Source of the DNA: Paenibacillus vietnamensis | Lineage (GTDB): Bacteria; Bacillota; Bacilli; Paenibacillales; Paenibacillaceae | Direction: 5' to 3' | Length of the DNA stretch: 64,000 nt | Assembly: GCF_020169515.1 (NCBI RefSeq) | Contig: NZ_JAHMHW010000003.1 | Span: 124,001 to 188,000 of the forward strand | Part shown: positions 1-8,675 of the stretch, piece after piece | Position numbering within the stretch: position 1 is the first letter of the stretch | Layout of the letters: each line of letters starts with the position of its first letter | Position numbers and translations under genes: made by a program | The notes under the pieces: generated by a model | Database searches by the model: none | What the model was told of the DNA's origin: nothing | Seen by the model: only the letters and a program-made list of their open reading frames with translations

Positions 1-891
1 TTTGGCATAGCTGCTAATTGCTACACCATCGGCGTCTCCACAGGTCATATAAAGCAGTTGGAGCTTATGATCGCATGATGCGAGACTTGCTCCAAGAACA
101 TTGCCGTCACTCGACGTGGGAGCATTCGAAAAAGCTCCGACATAAGCGAATAAATCTATCATGCCTGACGCGAGCACCGTTTTATCCAGCCCGTTGTTCC
201 AGGAACTCTGAGTTCCCGTGAATCGCGTCGAGTCATATCTGTAACCACCGAGAATCAAGTTTAAAGCCTGCATTCCCCCCATTGAAAGCCCGGCGATCGC
301 TCGATGCGTACGATTATATCGGATTCCCTCAGGAGTTGTGTCTGTTATATTCGCGTAAGTTTTGTAATTGGATTCGATAAAGGGGATCAAATCATATCTC
401 AATTCATAATCGAAATAATAGAATCCCAGCATATTAGTCCCTTCGGAAGTAAAGGAAGTGTCGGTCCAGTCATGGGCGCTTCTTCCGTTGGGAAATACGA
501 TGATCAGCGGATCGATGTCTCCATTTGCTATGAGATTGTCAAATAAATGACAAATGATAAATCGCTCGTCAACCTTACCGTTGCTGCTTAGCCATTCGTA
601 TTGATCCCCGCCGACTCCGTGAAGCAAATACAATACATTGTATCTGACGGCCTTATCGTTCGAGTCATAACCCGCAGGCAGGTAGACATTGCATTTCTTC
701 CCTATGGGATTACCTGCAAGGATTTCTCTTCCCGCTTCACTGATATCGATGTTCCGTTCTGTCACAAGCTGCCGAGACAAATCAATATAGTTGCTTACGT
801 CATAGGGAACCTCTTGGATTGTACCTTGAAGTTTTTGATTAACTGACCTTAGATACTCGGCAGGTACGGACGTCACATTTATGTTTCTCAT
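1..891 (-). CDS. CE1-type carbohydrate esterase (feruloyl/acetyl-xylan esterase-like), C-terminus cut by window edge
   Basis: This frame is open from an ATG at 891-889 to the left edge (297 codons), so the stop lies outside the window. It reads as an esterase of the putative-esterase (PF00756/CE1) family: N-terminal MRNINVTSVPAEYL, then VLYLLHGVGGDQYEW (oxyanion-hole region near residue 85), IIVFPNGRS, and the nucleophile elbow GLSMGG near residue 200. Its predicted role is to remove acyl groups (ferulate or acetate) from plant polysaccharide. The Asp and His of the triad are expected near or beyond the cut end. No signal peptide is visible, so it may be cytoplasmic. It fits the polysaccharide-degradation theme of the window. 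Substrate cannot be told from the sequence. Confidence 0.8.
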   Translation of the reverse strand, partial: MRNINVTSVPAEYLRSVNQKLQGTIQEVPYDVSNYIDLSRQLVTERNIDISEAGREILAGNPIGKKCNVYLPAGYDSNDKAVRYNVLYLLHGVGGDQYEWLSSNGKVDERFIICHLFDNLIANGDIDPLIIVFPNGRSAHDWTDTSFTSEGTNMLGFYYFDYELRYDLIPFIESNYKTYANITDTTPEGIRYNRTHRAIAGLSMGGMQALNLILGGYRYDSTRFTGTQSSWNNGLDKTVLASGMIDLFAYVGAFSNAPTSSDGNVLGASLASCDHKLQLLYMTCGDADGVAISSYAK

Positions 892-990
892 GGTTCATTA
901 TCGTCCCTTCGATCATGGTTACAGATCACAGATCAATACTACCATGTCAATAAAGAGAAACGTAACCTGACAAATTATATATCTAACGGT

Positions 991-1368
991 TTAGAAGCCA
1001 TACAGCTTCACCATCACATCATCGGCCTCCGTGCTCGTTCGAATAATCAATATCTCTTCGGTCCTTTCCCATACCGGCTTCTCATCAAACCCTAATACAA
1101 CGATATCGAGGATGATGCCGTGGTGAAGGTGTGCCCGTTCCCTTCAAGGATTTGATCTTCACGATCCATCGTCCGGAAATGACAGAACATGTGCTTCCAA
1201 AGCGCTCCCCTTCATTAGTGAACCTGATGTCTTCGCTGGTGAAGAGCTTCGCCTTGCCGTCCGTGAACTGCCCTTCCTCCACAGTCGTAGGCCCTTCGCC
1301 GAACGTTCGCCAGAATGTCGTGCCTTAAGATCGCCTCACCAATCGTCTTCAGTCAGCTGCCGATGGCG
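991..1368 (-). pseudogene. C-terminal remnant of a GH29 alpha-L-fucosidase
   Basis: Joining frames gives a recognisable GH29 tail: IGS(stop)LKTIGEAI, then GTTFWRTFGEGPT, KAKLFTSEDIRFTNEGE, VKIKSLKGNG, and finally GFDEKPVWERTEEILIIR to KLYGF and a TAA at 993-991. An in-frame stop replaces the Trp of the usual WLK motif, and several frameshifts separate the pieces. The whole catalytic (beta/alpha)8 barrel is missing. It cannot make a functional enzyme. Its upstream end abuts a piece of an unrelated UvrA-like gene at about 1368, so a deletion or recombination joined two decaying genes. Confidence 0.7.
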
Positions 1369-1905
1369 AGAAAAATGTGCCGGTGCCTTTGGTGTGGTAT
1401 ACGATCTTGCTCTCTTTACCCTGAAGTAGGACATCCCGCTCTTCCGGCGTATAGTCAGCGAGCCGCTTGTCGTTGTCGAACAAGCCGGACTAGGCATACG
1501 TATTCCATAACCAGCTCCCTACTTTAAATGCGGGGAACAGGATCGCGGCTTCATTCAGCGACTTGGATCTGTCAAGCAGTTTGTCCACATCGAACTGCAC
1601 CACCTGTCCGCCTCCGGAGCATTCCGGGCACATACCGGCCGGGTCGTTAAACAGAATAAAGGTTTACCGATTCTGGAGAACAGCAGCCGGAGCATCGCAT
1701 AAATATCCGTGATCGTCGAACGGGAGTTGCCGCCGAGCCTATTCGATTGATCACAACCGTCGTAAACTAGTTCTGGATGAGATCAGTATCCGGCTGACTA
1801 AACCGGGCAGCCGATTGCGGATGAATGCGGAAGACGTCTCGTTAAGCTGCCGCTGAGCTTCGGTGCTGATGGTGTCGAAGACCATGACTACAAGTCTCAT
1901 GATGA
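1369..1905 (-). pseudogene. Internal remnant of a UvrA-like ABC ATPase (excinuclease-type)
   Basis: Reading across frameshifts recovers VFDTISTEAQRQLNETSSAF, then RLGGNSRSTITDIYAMLR, LLFSRIGKP, MCPECSGGGQVVQFDVDKLL (a CxxC zinc-finger region), SWLWNTYA(stop)SGLF, DNDKRLADYTPEERDVLL and IVYHTKGTGTFF. These are typical of the UvrA-like (UvrA2/drug-resistance) ABC proteins. The Walker A region just before FDTI is absent, as is everything after the zinc-finger insertion. There are at least two stops and two frameshifts. The fragment ends at the GH29 remnant on one side and 80 bp from the DHFR-like gene on the other. Confidence 0.72.
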
Positions 1906-1985
1906 AAAAGCGGCGGTCGAAGACCAAAAAATAAAGTCTTAGACTTGCCGCTAAACTAACGATTTTATTATTGGAATGTGCCATA

Positions 1986-2543
1986 TTATTTGTTCGCATC
2001 AAAATGATATATTAGTTGTACAACACCTGAGGAGAACGTTCTGGTATTAATCATTTTTAAATTCAACCTCTGTTTTATATCCATAAACAGCGGTTTCCCT
2101 TCTCCTAAAACAACAGGGTGAACAGATAATCTAAATTCATCAACAAGACCTAAATTGATAAAAGTTGTAATCAGACTTGCTCCACCATACAGCCAGATGT
2201 CTTTACCAGGCTTATTCTTTATTTTATTTACTTCTTCGAGAATACTATCATTTATGATTACTGCTTTATTATCAATCCCCTTTTGCGTCCTGGAAAACAC
2301 AAATTTCTCTTTACTATGAACCAATTCCCAAAATTCTTTTTCAGAATCCGTAGGTTCGATTTCCGGAGTAAATTGTCCCCATAGATCATAGCTTTTTCTT
2401 CCATAGAAAATGGCATCAATTTGATTTAAAAAATTATTAAATCCCAGCTCAGAGTCCATAATGCACCAATCAACTTCACCATTTTTCCCTTCAATAAAAC
2501 CATCTAAAGTAACCGCTAAATCCAAAAGAATTCTTCGTTTCAT
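1986..2543 (-). CDS. Dihydrofolate reductase-fold protein (RibD C-terminal family)
   Basis: A 185-residue protein of the RibD C-terminal/DHFR superfamily (PF01872). Visible family features are LDLAVTLDGFIEGKNGEVDW at the N-terminus, AIFYGRKSYDLWG near residue 45, KDIWLYGGASLITTFINLGL near residue 115 (nucleotide-binding GGA turn) and VDEFRLSVHPVVLGEGKPLF. Members are NADPH-dependent reductases of unknown substrate; it is not the essential folA. The start has a good AAGGAG ribosome site 7-8 bases upstream. The gene and its flanks are strikingly AT-rich compared with the rest of the window, which suggests recent acquisition. It lies between gene remnants and stands alone. Confidence 0.85.
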   Translation of the reverse strand: MKRRILLDLAVTLDGFIEGKNGEVDWCIMDSELGFNNFLNQIDAIFYGRKSYDLWGQFTPEIEPTDSEKEFWELVHSKEKFVFSRTQKGIDNKAVIINDSILEEVNKIKNKPGKDIWLYGGASLITTFINLGLVDEFRLSVHPVVLGEGKPLFMDIKQRLNLKMINTRTFSSGVVQLIYHFDANK

Positions 2544-2609
2544 GTTTTATTACTCCTTTCGTTAATCTACCACCCATTATAGACCTCAAATACGTCACCT
2601 TATGTCATA

Positions 2610-2639
2610 TTAATAAAAGAGAGGATATCTTTTTAACAA
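2610..2639 (-). promoter_or_regulatory. Candidate sigma-A promoter for the DHFR-like gene
   Basis: On the minus strand TTGTTA (2639-2634) is followed after 17-18 bases by TTATTA/TATTAA (2616-2610), about 65 bases before the start codon. Match to consensus is moderate and the region is AT-rich, so chance matches are possible. Confidence 0.35.
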
Positions 2640-2774
2640 TGCTGTCCGTCAGATGACCAACTATCTTCTCTATTATCAATTAAATCACCCTATATCTTTT
2701 ATTCCTAAATATATCCTAATTTAAATAAAAAATATTCGTTAATCAAATCTTTGTCCTACGATTTCCAATACAGA

Positions 2775-2816
2775 GAAGCACCATACCGGTATCTTGCTCA
2801 TCAGTAAAGGTGCTTC
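2775..2816. terminator. Hairpin in gene-free stretch, terminator-like
   Basis: Perfect 8-base arms GAAGCACC (2775-2782) and GGTGCTTC (2809-2816) followed on the plus strand by GAATTTTAAAT. The surrounding sequence resembles that of the hairpin at 3051-3084 (shared CGATTTC, then AGCACC, TCAGTAA and GGTGCTT blocks in the same order), so the two look like diverged copies. No intact gene between 2544 and 3108 needs it. Confidence 0.4.
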
Positions 2817-2906
2817 GAATTTTAAATGGCAGTTTGTATGATTAATGATCCTCTAGATAAAGGAAGCTAATGTTTGTTGTTGAAATTCTCAACTACACAA
2901 AAATAA

Positions 2907-2938
2907 AAACCGGCATAAGCAAACGCCGATGCAGGTTT
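2907..2938 (-). terminator. Orphan intrinsic terminator
   Basis: Arms AAACC-GCAT and ATGC-GGTTT with one mismatch, loop containing GCAAACGCCG, and a T-rich tract (TTATTTTT) on the minus strand side. The same loop core and A/T tract occur in the terminator at 13804-13837. There is no intact minus-strand gene immediately upstream, so the gene it served has probably been lost. Confidence 0.45.
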
Positions 2939-3050
2939 AACCCCCTAACGAAGGATGGTTTTCGTTTTACCGCTTAGTTTTGCAGATATAGTTACAGACA
3001 GCTAGAGCTCAAATCGTACATGTTGTTCTCGTCGATTTCAAATGCAAAGT

Positions 3051-3084
3051 AGCACCTTACCGTCAACCTACTCAGTAAGGTGCT
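3051..3084 (-). terminator. Hairpin downstream of the broken sigK copy
   Basis: Perfect 10-base arms AGCACCTTAC and GTAAGGTGCT with a 14-base loop, 25 bases past the ancestral stop of the sigK fragment. There is no strong T tract. The rest of 2544-3108 holds only AT-rich sequence with no convincing reading frame. Confidence 0.4.
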
Positions 3085-3108
3085 TACTCAAGTGTAACTG
3101 CACATTAT

Positions 3109-3616
3109 CTATCGTTTGGATTTATAAAACTCATGGTAAAGCTTCATGAGTGCTCTCTCTCAATCCGTGAAACATAACTTCTAGAGATGCCAAGTTCTTT
3201 TGCAATTTCTCTTTGTGTTCGTCCATCTCCACCATGTTCAAGTCCAAAACGTCCAATAACGACTTCCTTCTCACGTTCATCAAGAATATCTAGGTTTTTA
3301 TAAATTTTACTTTTCTCAATCTTCAGCTGCACTTTATCCACAATATCGTCGGCCTCCGTGCCGAGGATATCGATGAGCGTAATCTCGTTGCCTTCTTTAT
3401 CCGTGCCGATTGGATCATGAAGAGATACGTCTTTCCGGGTTTTCTTTAACGAACGCAAATGCATAAGTATTTCATTCTCGATGCAGCGGGCCGCAAACGT
3501 CGCCAGCTTCGTGCCTTTGCCGGTCTGGAAGCTTTCGATCGCTTTAATGAGTCCAATGGTTCCAATCGAGATCAGATCCTCGAGATCCTCCCCAGTATTG
3601 TCGAATTTTTTGACAT
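3109..3616 (-). pseudogene. Truncated, frameshifted second copy of sigma factor sigK
   Basis: Reads like the C-terminal three quarters of SigK, from [19 protein letters not shown] through [20 protein letters not shown] to [12 protein letters not shown] one-base deletion after that motif gives REHS and a stop at 3144. In the next frame the ancestral tail [14 protein letters not shown] and a TAG at 3111-3109 are still readable. The 5' quarter, including start and pro-sequence, is missing: homology to the intact gene fades at about 3616 as the branching-enzyme gene begins. Bases 3350-3616 differ from 8138-8404 at only two positions, whereas 3144-3349 match only about three quarters, with mostly synonymous, AT-rich changes. 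It is therefore a mosaic of two sources. Confidence 0.88.
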
Positions 3617-3645
3617 TGTGAACACAACCCGATGTAATTTGAGTT

Positions 3646-5622
3646 TTACAACTGATATATCACCCTAAACACCATCGCCGTACGGCTAGCGAGCTGTAAT
3701 TCGAGCTTACCAGCCGCCCATTTGAACTGCGAGCGCGGCCCAAAACCGCCAAAACGCGCGTCGTCCGTATCAAAAATCAGTTCAACAGGCGTTGAGTCAA
3801 AACTGACAAATTTCGTGTCTGTCGGATGGAAATTGAAAGCAAAAAGCAAATCGCCCTTCTGGTAGGCTAGCAATTTATCGTCGTTTTGAATCCACTTCTG
3901 TTGCAGGCTTGCGGTCTTCTGTAAAAATTTTGAATCGTGCTCCAGCGCAATCATCGCATTGTCAAAATCGAGCAAATACTGAAAGCGAAGCTCTGAATTG
4001 GTCGCAAGCGACCATTGCCGCCGCGCATGGTCAAACGAGTCGCCATTACCCTCGCGCGGAAAATCGAGCCATTCAGGATGGCCAAATTCATTGCCCATAA
4101 AGTTCAAATAGCCCTCGCCTGCAAGCGAAAAAGTGACAAGCCGCAAAACTTTATGCAGCGCGATCGCACGGTCAATAATCAGCGACTGCGAATGAACATC
4201 CATCGAATAGTAGAGCTCAGCATCCGCGAGCCACATCATGAGCGTCTTGTCGCCGACAAGCGCCTGATCGTGACTTTCCGCATAGCCGATATTTTTCTCT
4301 CCTGGCCGCCGCGTCGTCAGCTCCCACCAAAGCCCCATCAGGTTCAGCTGATCATCCGATTTCGTCTTGAGCTGCTTGATCCAGTAGTCAGGAATGCCCA
4401 TGGACAGACGATAGTCAAATCCAATGCCACCATCAGCCAGCGGGAGCGCCATACCTGGCATCGCAGACATATCTTCAGCAATCGTCAGCGCTGATGGATT
4501 GACCTCGCGGATCAGCTCATTTGCGAGCATCAGATAGACGATTGCCTCGATGTCCTTATCCATTGAGAAATATTTCTCATAGCTGTCAAAGCCCGTCCCG
4601 AGCCCATGATGGTGGTAAAGCATACTCGTCACGCCGTCAAAGCGGAAGCCGTCAAAATGATAAACTTCGAGCCAAAATTTCAGATTCGATAGCAGAAAAT
4701 GAATGACCTCGTCCTTGCCATAGTTAAAAAGCTTTGTGTTCCAAGCCTCGTGCTCTCCGCGATCGCCCTCGTGGAAATATTGCGACGTCGTGCCGTCAAA
4801 TAAATTCAGTCCTTCGCCCACATTTTTCACCGCGTGCGAATGGACGACGTCTAATAGGACACGCAGCCCCAGCCCGTGCGCTGTGTCGATCAATTCCATC
4901 AGTTCGTCAGGCGTTCCAAAACGGGAGCTGATTGCATAAAAATTTGATACCTGATAGCCGAAGCTCGCGTAGAGCGGATGCTCCATAATCGCCATCAGCT
5001 GGATGGTGTTGTAGCCAGCCGCCTTGATCCGCGGCAGCACGTCGCGCGAAAATTCCTCGTAGCTATTGATCTTATGCTCCTCTGAAGAGATACCAATGTG
5101 CGCCTCATAAATCAGCGGCGCTTCAGTTGACAGGTCGGGCGCGGCATTTTTGAACTGATAGGCTGGCTGCATAATCACACCATCAAATTGATAATTATCA
5201 TTTTGTATGGCGTAGCTGATGTAACTCGGCACGCGATAGAGCGGCTCACCATCCACGATCAGTTGAACCTTAACCTTCGAGCCGATTGGTAGGCTGCCCG
5301 GCATGCGCAGCTCCCAAACACCGCCATTCAGCCGCGTCATCTCATGCGAAAGCCCATTCCAGCCGTTGAAATCGCCGACCAGATACATCATCTCCGCATT
5401 CGGCGCCCATTCACGGAAAGTCCAGCTGTCGCCGTCCTGATGAAAACCGAAATATTTGTAGCCATTCGCAAAATCCGAAAGTGTCTGGTTTTCACCACTC
5501 AACAGCCGATTTTTCGTCCGCTCAAATTCCGACATCCGTAGCCGCAAGTCTCCCTCAAACGGTGCCAGCCACTGGTCAATCTCCAAAATTTTTAATGATT
5601 CGTTTATCGTCGCAACTTCCAT
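3646..5622 (-). CDS. glgB: Eukaryote-type 1,4-alpha-glucan branching enzyme (GH13)
   Basis: A 658-residue GH13 enzyme expected to cut alpha-1,4-glucan and re-attach it as an alpha-1,6 branch (glycogen synthesis). An N-terminal CBM48-like region ([20 protein letters not shown], around 70-90) precedes the barrel. The four GH13 regions are visible: [19 protein letters not shown] with nucleophile Asp near 329; IAEDMSAMP with acid Glu near 383; and YAESHDQ with Asp near 452. The YHHHG and [13 protein letters not shown] wording is that of eukaryotic/archaeplastid-type branching enzymes rather than ordinary bacterial GlgB. I chose ATG 5622 because GAGGTG sits five bases before it; an in-frame GTG at 5628 overlaps that site. 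No other glycogen gene is nearby, and it lies between the sigK repeats, which suggests transfer. Confidence 0.88.
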   Translation of the reverse strand: MEVATINESLKILEIDQWLAPFEGDLRLRMSEFERTKNRLLSGENQTLSDFANGYKYFGFHQDGDSWTFREWAPNAEMMYLVGDFNGWNGLSHEMTRLNGGVWELRMPGSLPIGSKVKVQLIVDGEPLYRVPSYISYAIQNDNYQFDGVIMQPAYQFKNAAPDLSTEAPLIYEAHIGISSEEHKINSYEEFSRDVLPRIKAAGYNTIQLMAIMEHPLYASFGYQVSNFYAISSRFGTPDELMELIDTAHGLGLRVLLDVVHSHAVKNVGEGLNLFDGTTSQYFHEGDRGEHEAWNTKLFNYGKDEVIHFLLSNLKFWLEVYHFDGFRFDGVTSMLYHHHGLGTGFDSYEKYFSMDKDIEAIVYLMLANELIREVNPSALTIAEDMSAMPGMALPLADGGIGFDYRLSMGIPDYWIKQLKTKSDDQLNLMGLWWELTTRRPGEKNIGYAESHDQALVGDKTLMMWLADAELYYSMDVHSQSLIIDRAIALHKVLRLVTFSLAGEGYLNFMGNEFGHPEWLDFPREGNGDSFDHARRQWSLATNSELRFQYLLDFDNAMIALEHDSKFLQKTASLQQKWIQNDDKLLAYQKGDLLFAFNFHPTDTKFVSFDSTPVELIFDTDDARFGGFGPRSQFKWAAGKLELQLASRTAMVFRVIYQL

Positions 5623-5635
5623 AGTCACACCTCAC

Positions 5636-5653
5636 TATTGTATCTATTGTATC
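5636..5653. repeat. 9-base tandem repeat upstream of branching-enzyme gene
   Basis: Two perfect copies of TATTGTATC followed by a diverged third (TATGGTAC). On the minus strand this gives repeated GATACAAT, which may form part of the branching-enzyme promoter (TACAAT as a -10). The rest of 5662-5850 is AT-rich and must hold the start signals for the rightward ATP-grasp gene. Confidence 0.5.
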
Positions 5654-5854
5654 TATGGTACATTTGCAGCATCTCTTGGTGCGTTCTCTCTTTCTCTATA
5701 AAGAATTATTCGCCCAGTAGTTAAACACTCCTGCCCTTAACATTAATTCAATAAAAACGGGAGCTCATCATATGATCTTTACAATATATTTTCTTGAAAT
5801 CATGGAATCTTTAGGATAAAATTGCAAAACTGGAGTCTGAGGGGGACAAAAAGG

Positions 5855-7042
5855 ATGAACTTTATTTTTTTCTCGCCGAATTTCCCAAAGTACTGCACCG
5901 AATTCTGCTTTCACTTGAAAAACTGCGGAGTGAATGTGCTTGGCATCGGCGATGCAGATTATAACGATCTCAACGAAAAACTGAAAAATTCCCTTACGGA
6001 GTACATCAAAATTAATCGTCTGGAAAATTACGACGAGGTTCTGCGCGCGGTCGGTTATTATACCCATAAATATGGTAAAATCGATCGTTTTGAATCACTT
6101 AACGAGCATTGGCTGGATCTTGACGCGCGCATTCGAACGGATTTCAACATTTTCGGTACGAAGCTCGATTTTATATCCAATTTAAAACAAAAATCGAAAA
6201 TGGAAAAGTTTTTTAATAAAAGCGAGGTCGAGTCCATACGTTCCATAACGAAATTCCATCGGGTGAAGGCAAAAAAATTTATCGAGAAGATCGGCTATCC
6301 CGTCGTCGTAAAGCCAAATCAAGGCGTGGGAGCGAACATGACTTACAAACTCGCGAGCGAGTCGGAGCTGGAGCATTTCTTGCATACCAAACCATCGGAA
6401 GTCGAATTTATTATGCAAGAGTTTATAGACGGCGTCTTGCTAACCTACGACGGTCTTGTCAACAAAGATGGAGAAATCGTATTCGCAGCAAGCCACGAAT
6501 TTCCGCATAGCATCATGGATACCGTAAACTCTGGAAATCATTTCAGCTATTATGGTTTAAAGGAAGTAAGTAAGGAAATCGAGGAATCCGGAAGAAGGAT
6601 CATTCGAACCTATGGGATCAAAGAAAGCTTTTTTCATCTCGAGTTTTTTAAATCCAATGCGGATGGAAATATTATTGCGTTAGAAGTCAATATGAGGCCG
6701 CCGGGTACGTGGATGACGGATGCGATCAACTTCACTTACGATATCGATATTTACAAGCTATGGGCGAATATGATTGTTAACAATCAGGTGGAAGGACCTT
6801 TTGCCGGTAAGTATTATACCGGGTTTGCCAGTAAAAAAAACCACCTCACCTACGCTCATGAGCACGAAGAGATCATGCAGCGATATCATCATGAAATTGT
6901 CAAACACGACAGCATTACGGATGTGCAAAGCCAATCTAGAGGAAATTATGCGTATCAATTTCGTTCAACGGACTTTGATAAAGTGAAACAAATTACAGCT
7001 TATATTCATGCTGTGGAAAATAGAATCAAGGTGTTCTCATGA
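5855..7042 (+). CDS. ATP-grasp ligase of unknown substrate
   Basis: 395 residues with an ATP-grasp fold (carbamoyl-phosphate-synthase/D-Ala ligase type). Landmarks are KFIEKIGYPVVVKPNQGVGA (nucleotide-binding lysine and glycine-rich loop, about residue 150), EFIMQEFIDGVLLTYDGLVN (adenine contact), and FFHLEFFKSN followed by IIALEVNMRPPGTWMTDA (metal-binding Glu and Asn, about 275-300). Such enzymes join a carboxylate to an amine or thiol through an acyl-phosphate. The first 100 residues match no substrate domain I know. ATG 5855 is preferred over TTG 5822 because GAGGGGG lies eight bases before it. It overlaps the next gene by four bases (ATGA), so the two are translationally coupled. Codon use is AT-richer than in the surrounding operons. 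Confidence 0.82.
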   Translation: MNFIFFSPNFPKYCTEFCFHLKNCGVNVLGIGDADYNDLNEKLKNSLTEYIKINRLENYDEVLRAVGYYTHKYGKIDRFESLNEHWLDLDARIRTDFNIFGTKLDFISNLKQKSKMEKFFNKSEVESIRSITKFHRVKAKKFIEKIGYPVVVKPNQGVGANMTYKLASESELEHFLHTKPSEVEFIMQEFIDGVLLTYDGLVNKDGEIVFAASHEFPHSIMDTVNSGNHFSYYGLKEVSKEIEESGRRIIRTYGIKESFFHLEFFKSNADGNIIALEVNMRPPGTWMTDAINFTYDIDIYKLWANMIVNNQVEGPFAGKYYTGFASKKNHLTYAHEHEEIMQRYHHEIVKHDSITDVQSQSRGNYAYQFRSTDFDKVKQITAYIHAVENRIKVFS

Positions 7043-7791
7043 AAGTAACCTATCACAAAGTATATAGCGGCAACTTGCATCGGGACATGGAATACAAGAT
7101 ATACGGACATCAAGGGAAGCCCTTACTTGTTTTTCCGACCTCCTGCGGACGGTTTTATCAGTATGAGGAATCCGGCATGATCAGCACGTTGGAAAGTTAT
7201 ATTGAACAAGGAAAAATTCAAGTTTGGACATGCGACAGTATTGACGAAGAGACTTTTTATGCCAAGAACTCAACGACCGATGAGAAGATGAAACTCCATG
7301 ACCAATATGATGCCTATGTGAAAGATGAACTCATTTCTTCCATTCTCCGTCAAAGCAAAGAGAACAACGGTGGAGGCACGCAGAAGATCTTGGCGACGGG
7401 ATGTTCGCTCGGGGCTTATCACAGTACTAATATGTTTTTCCGGCACCCGCAATATTTTGACAGTTTAATTGCTTTAAGCGGTTTGTATTCGACCAATCGA
7501 TTTTTTGGAGAAGAGGTCCCTCCTTCAGCTTATTTCCATTCACCGCTTCACTATTTAAGAAATTTGGAGGACACTTTTTATCTGAATCAATACAGGAACA
7601 GCAAAATCATCATTTGCACAGGCCAAGGCGCTCATGAAGATTTAATGCGATCGGAGACGCAGAAGCTCAAGGAAGTGCTGCAGGAGAAACACATCCCGGC
7701 AAGCGTTGAATTTTGGGGGTACGATGTCAATCATGACTGGTACTGGTGGAGGAAGCAAATCCTTTACTACATGGATCGCTGCTTAAGTTAA
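7039..7791 (+). CDS. Alpha/beta-hydrolase-fold esterase family protein
   Basis: 250 residues of the putative esterase family (PF00756). The start GKPLLVFPTSCGRFYQYEE gives the first strand and oxyanion region. ILATGCSLGAYHS near residue 117-128 is the nucleophile elbow (GCSLGA). GYDVNHDWYWWRKQI near residue 233 carries the likely catalytic His. There is no signal peptide, so it is expected in the cytosol. It starts inside the stop of the ATP-grasp gene, so the pair probably forms one pathway step: ligation followed by hydrolysis or acyl transfer. The substrate is unknown. Expression ends at a strong bidirectional terminator 60 bases downstream. Confidence 0.8.
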   Translation: MKVTYHKVYSGNLHRDMEYKIYGHQGKPLLVFPTSCGRFYQYEESGMISTLESYIEQGKIQVWTCDSIDEETFYAKNSTTDEKMKLHDQYDAYVKDELISSILRQSKENNGGGTQKILATGCSLGAYHSTNMFFRHPQYFDSLIALSGLYSTNRFFGEEVPPSAYFHSPLHYLRNLEDTFYLNQYRNSKIIICTGQGAHEDLMRSETQKLKEVLQEKHIPASVEFWGYDVNHDWYWWRKQILYYMDRCLS

Positions 7792-7852
7792 AAAACGCCA
7801 GTCCTTTCATTACTGCCTCATACCTTGTTCAGACGATGATTGTCGATACCAA

Positions 7853-7894
7853 AAAAGCTTGAGAATGCTCAAACATTAGCATTCTCAAGCTTTT
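7853..7894. terminator. Bidirectional intrinsic terminator between the esterase gene and sigK
   Basis: Perfect 17-base arms (7853-7869 and 7878-7894, ending in AAGCTTTT) around an 8-base loop, with A and T runs on both sides. It serves the rightward esterase operon and the leftward sigK gene, which converge here. Confidence 0.9.
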
Positions 7895-7895
7895 C

Positions 7896-8597
7896 CTACT
7901 TCTTCGCCTTATAAAACTCATGATAAAGCTTCATCAGCGCCCGCTTCTCGATCCGCGATACATAGCTGCGGCTGATGCCAAGCTCCTTCGCAATCTCCCG
8001 CTGCGTCCGTTCATCCCCGCCATGCTCCAGCCCGAAGCGGCCTATGACAACTTCCTTCTCACGGTCATCGAGTATGTCCAGGTTCTTGTATATTTTACTT
8101 TTCTCAATCTTCAGCTGCACCTTATCGACAATATCATCGGCCTCCGTGCCGAGGATATCGATGAGCGTAATCTCGTTGCCTTCTTTATCCGTGCCGATTG
8201 GATCATGAAGAGATACGTCTTTCCGGGTTTTCTTTAACGAACGCAAATGCATAAGTATTTCATTCTCGATGCAGCGGGCCGCAAACGTCGCCAGCTTCGT
8301 GCCTTTGCCGGTCTGGAAGCTCTCGATCGCTTTAATGAGTCCAATGGTACCAATCGAGATCAGATCCTCGAGATCCTCCCCAGTATTGTCGAATTTTTTG
8401 ACAATATGAGCCACCAAACGCAAGTTATGTTCAATTAACAAGTTACGGGAACGCTGATTCCCTTCGGCCATCAGCTGCAGATGCTTAGTTTCCTCTTCCT
8501 CATGGAGCGGCTGGGGAAACGCGTTGTTTTTGACATAGGAGACGAGCAAGGAAAGCTGTTTAATGAAAAGCGCTATCGCTGAGAATAATCCAGGCAT
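7896..8597 (-). CDS. sigK: RNA polymerase sporulation sigma factor SigK (pro-sigma-K)
   Basis: About 233 residues, closely matching the Bacillus mother-cell late sporulation factor. The hydrophobic start [20 protein letters not shown] is the pro-sequence removed by SpoIVFB, followed by [11 protein letters not shown]. Region 2 reads [20 protein letters not shown] and [19 protein letters not shown]; region 4 reads [20 protein letters not shown], then [19 protein letters not shown] 8597 lines up with the known start and has GGGGGTG upstream; GTG 8615 would add six residues. The reading frame is uninterrupted, so no skin-type excision is needed. Bases 8138-8404 are almost identical to the broken copy at 3350-3616. 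A sigma-E-like promoter lies upstream, as expected. Confidence 0.93.
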   Translation of the reverse strand: MPGLFSAIALFIKQLSLLVSYVKNNAFPQPLHEEEETKHLQLMAEGNQRSRNLLIEHNLRLVAHIVKKFDNTGEDLEDLISIGTIGLIKAIESFQTGKGTKLATFAARCIENEILMHLRSLKKTRKDVSLHDPIGTDKEGNEITLIDILGTEADDIVDKVQLKIEKSKIYKNLDILDDREKEVVIGRFGLEHGGDERTQREIAKELGISRSYVSRIEKRALMKLYHEFYKAKK

Positions 8598-8675
8598 GGA
8601 ACGGTACACCCCCACGTTGTATTACCTGGACCAAGCCTCTTTCTCGCTCCAGGCGCACATTGAAGTCTGTTCTAC

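Noticed and set aside
1751..2002. 83-codon minus-strand frame as a gene
   Set aside because: Its middle part is the UvrA-like remnant and its start overlaps the end of the DHFR-like gene; it ends at a frameshift.
7896..8597. sigK interrupted by a skin-type element
   Set aside because: The right-hand sigK frame is complete from pro-sequence to region 4. Neither repeat ends at the ENEIL site used by known skin elements, and there is no recombinase gene between the copies.
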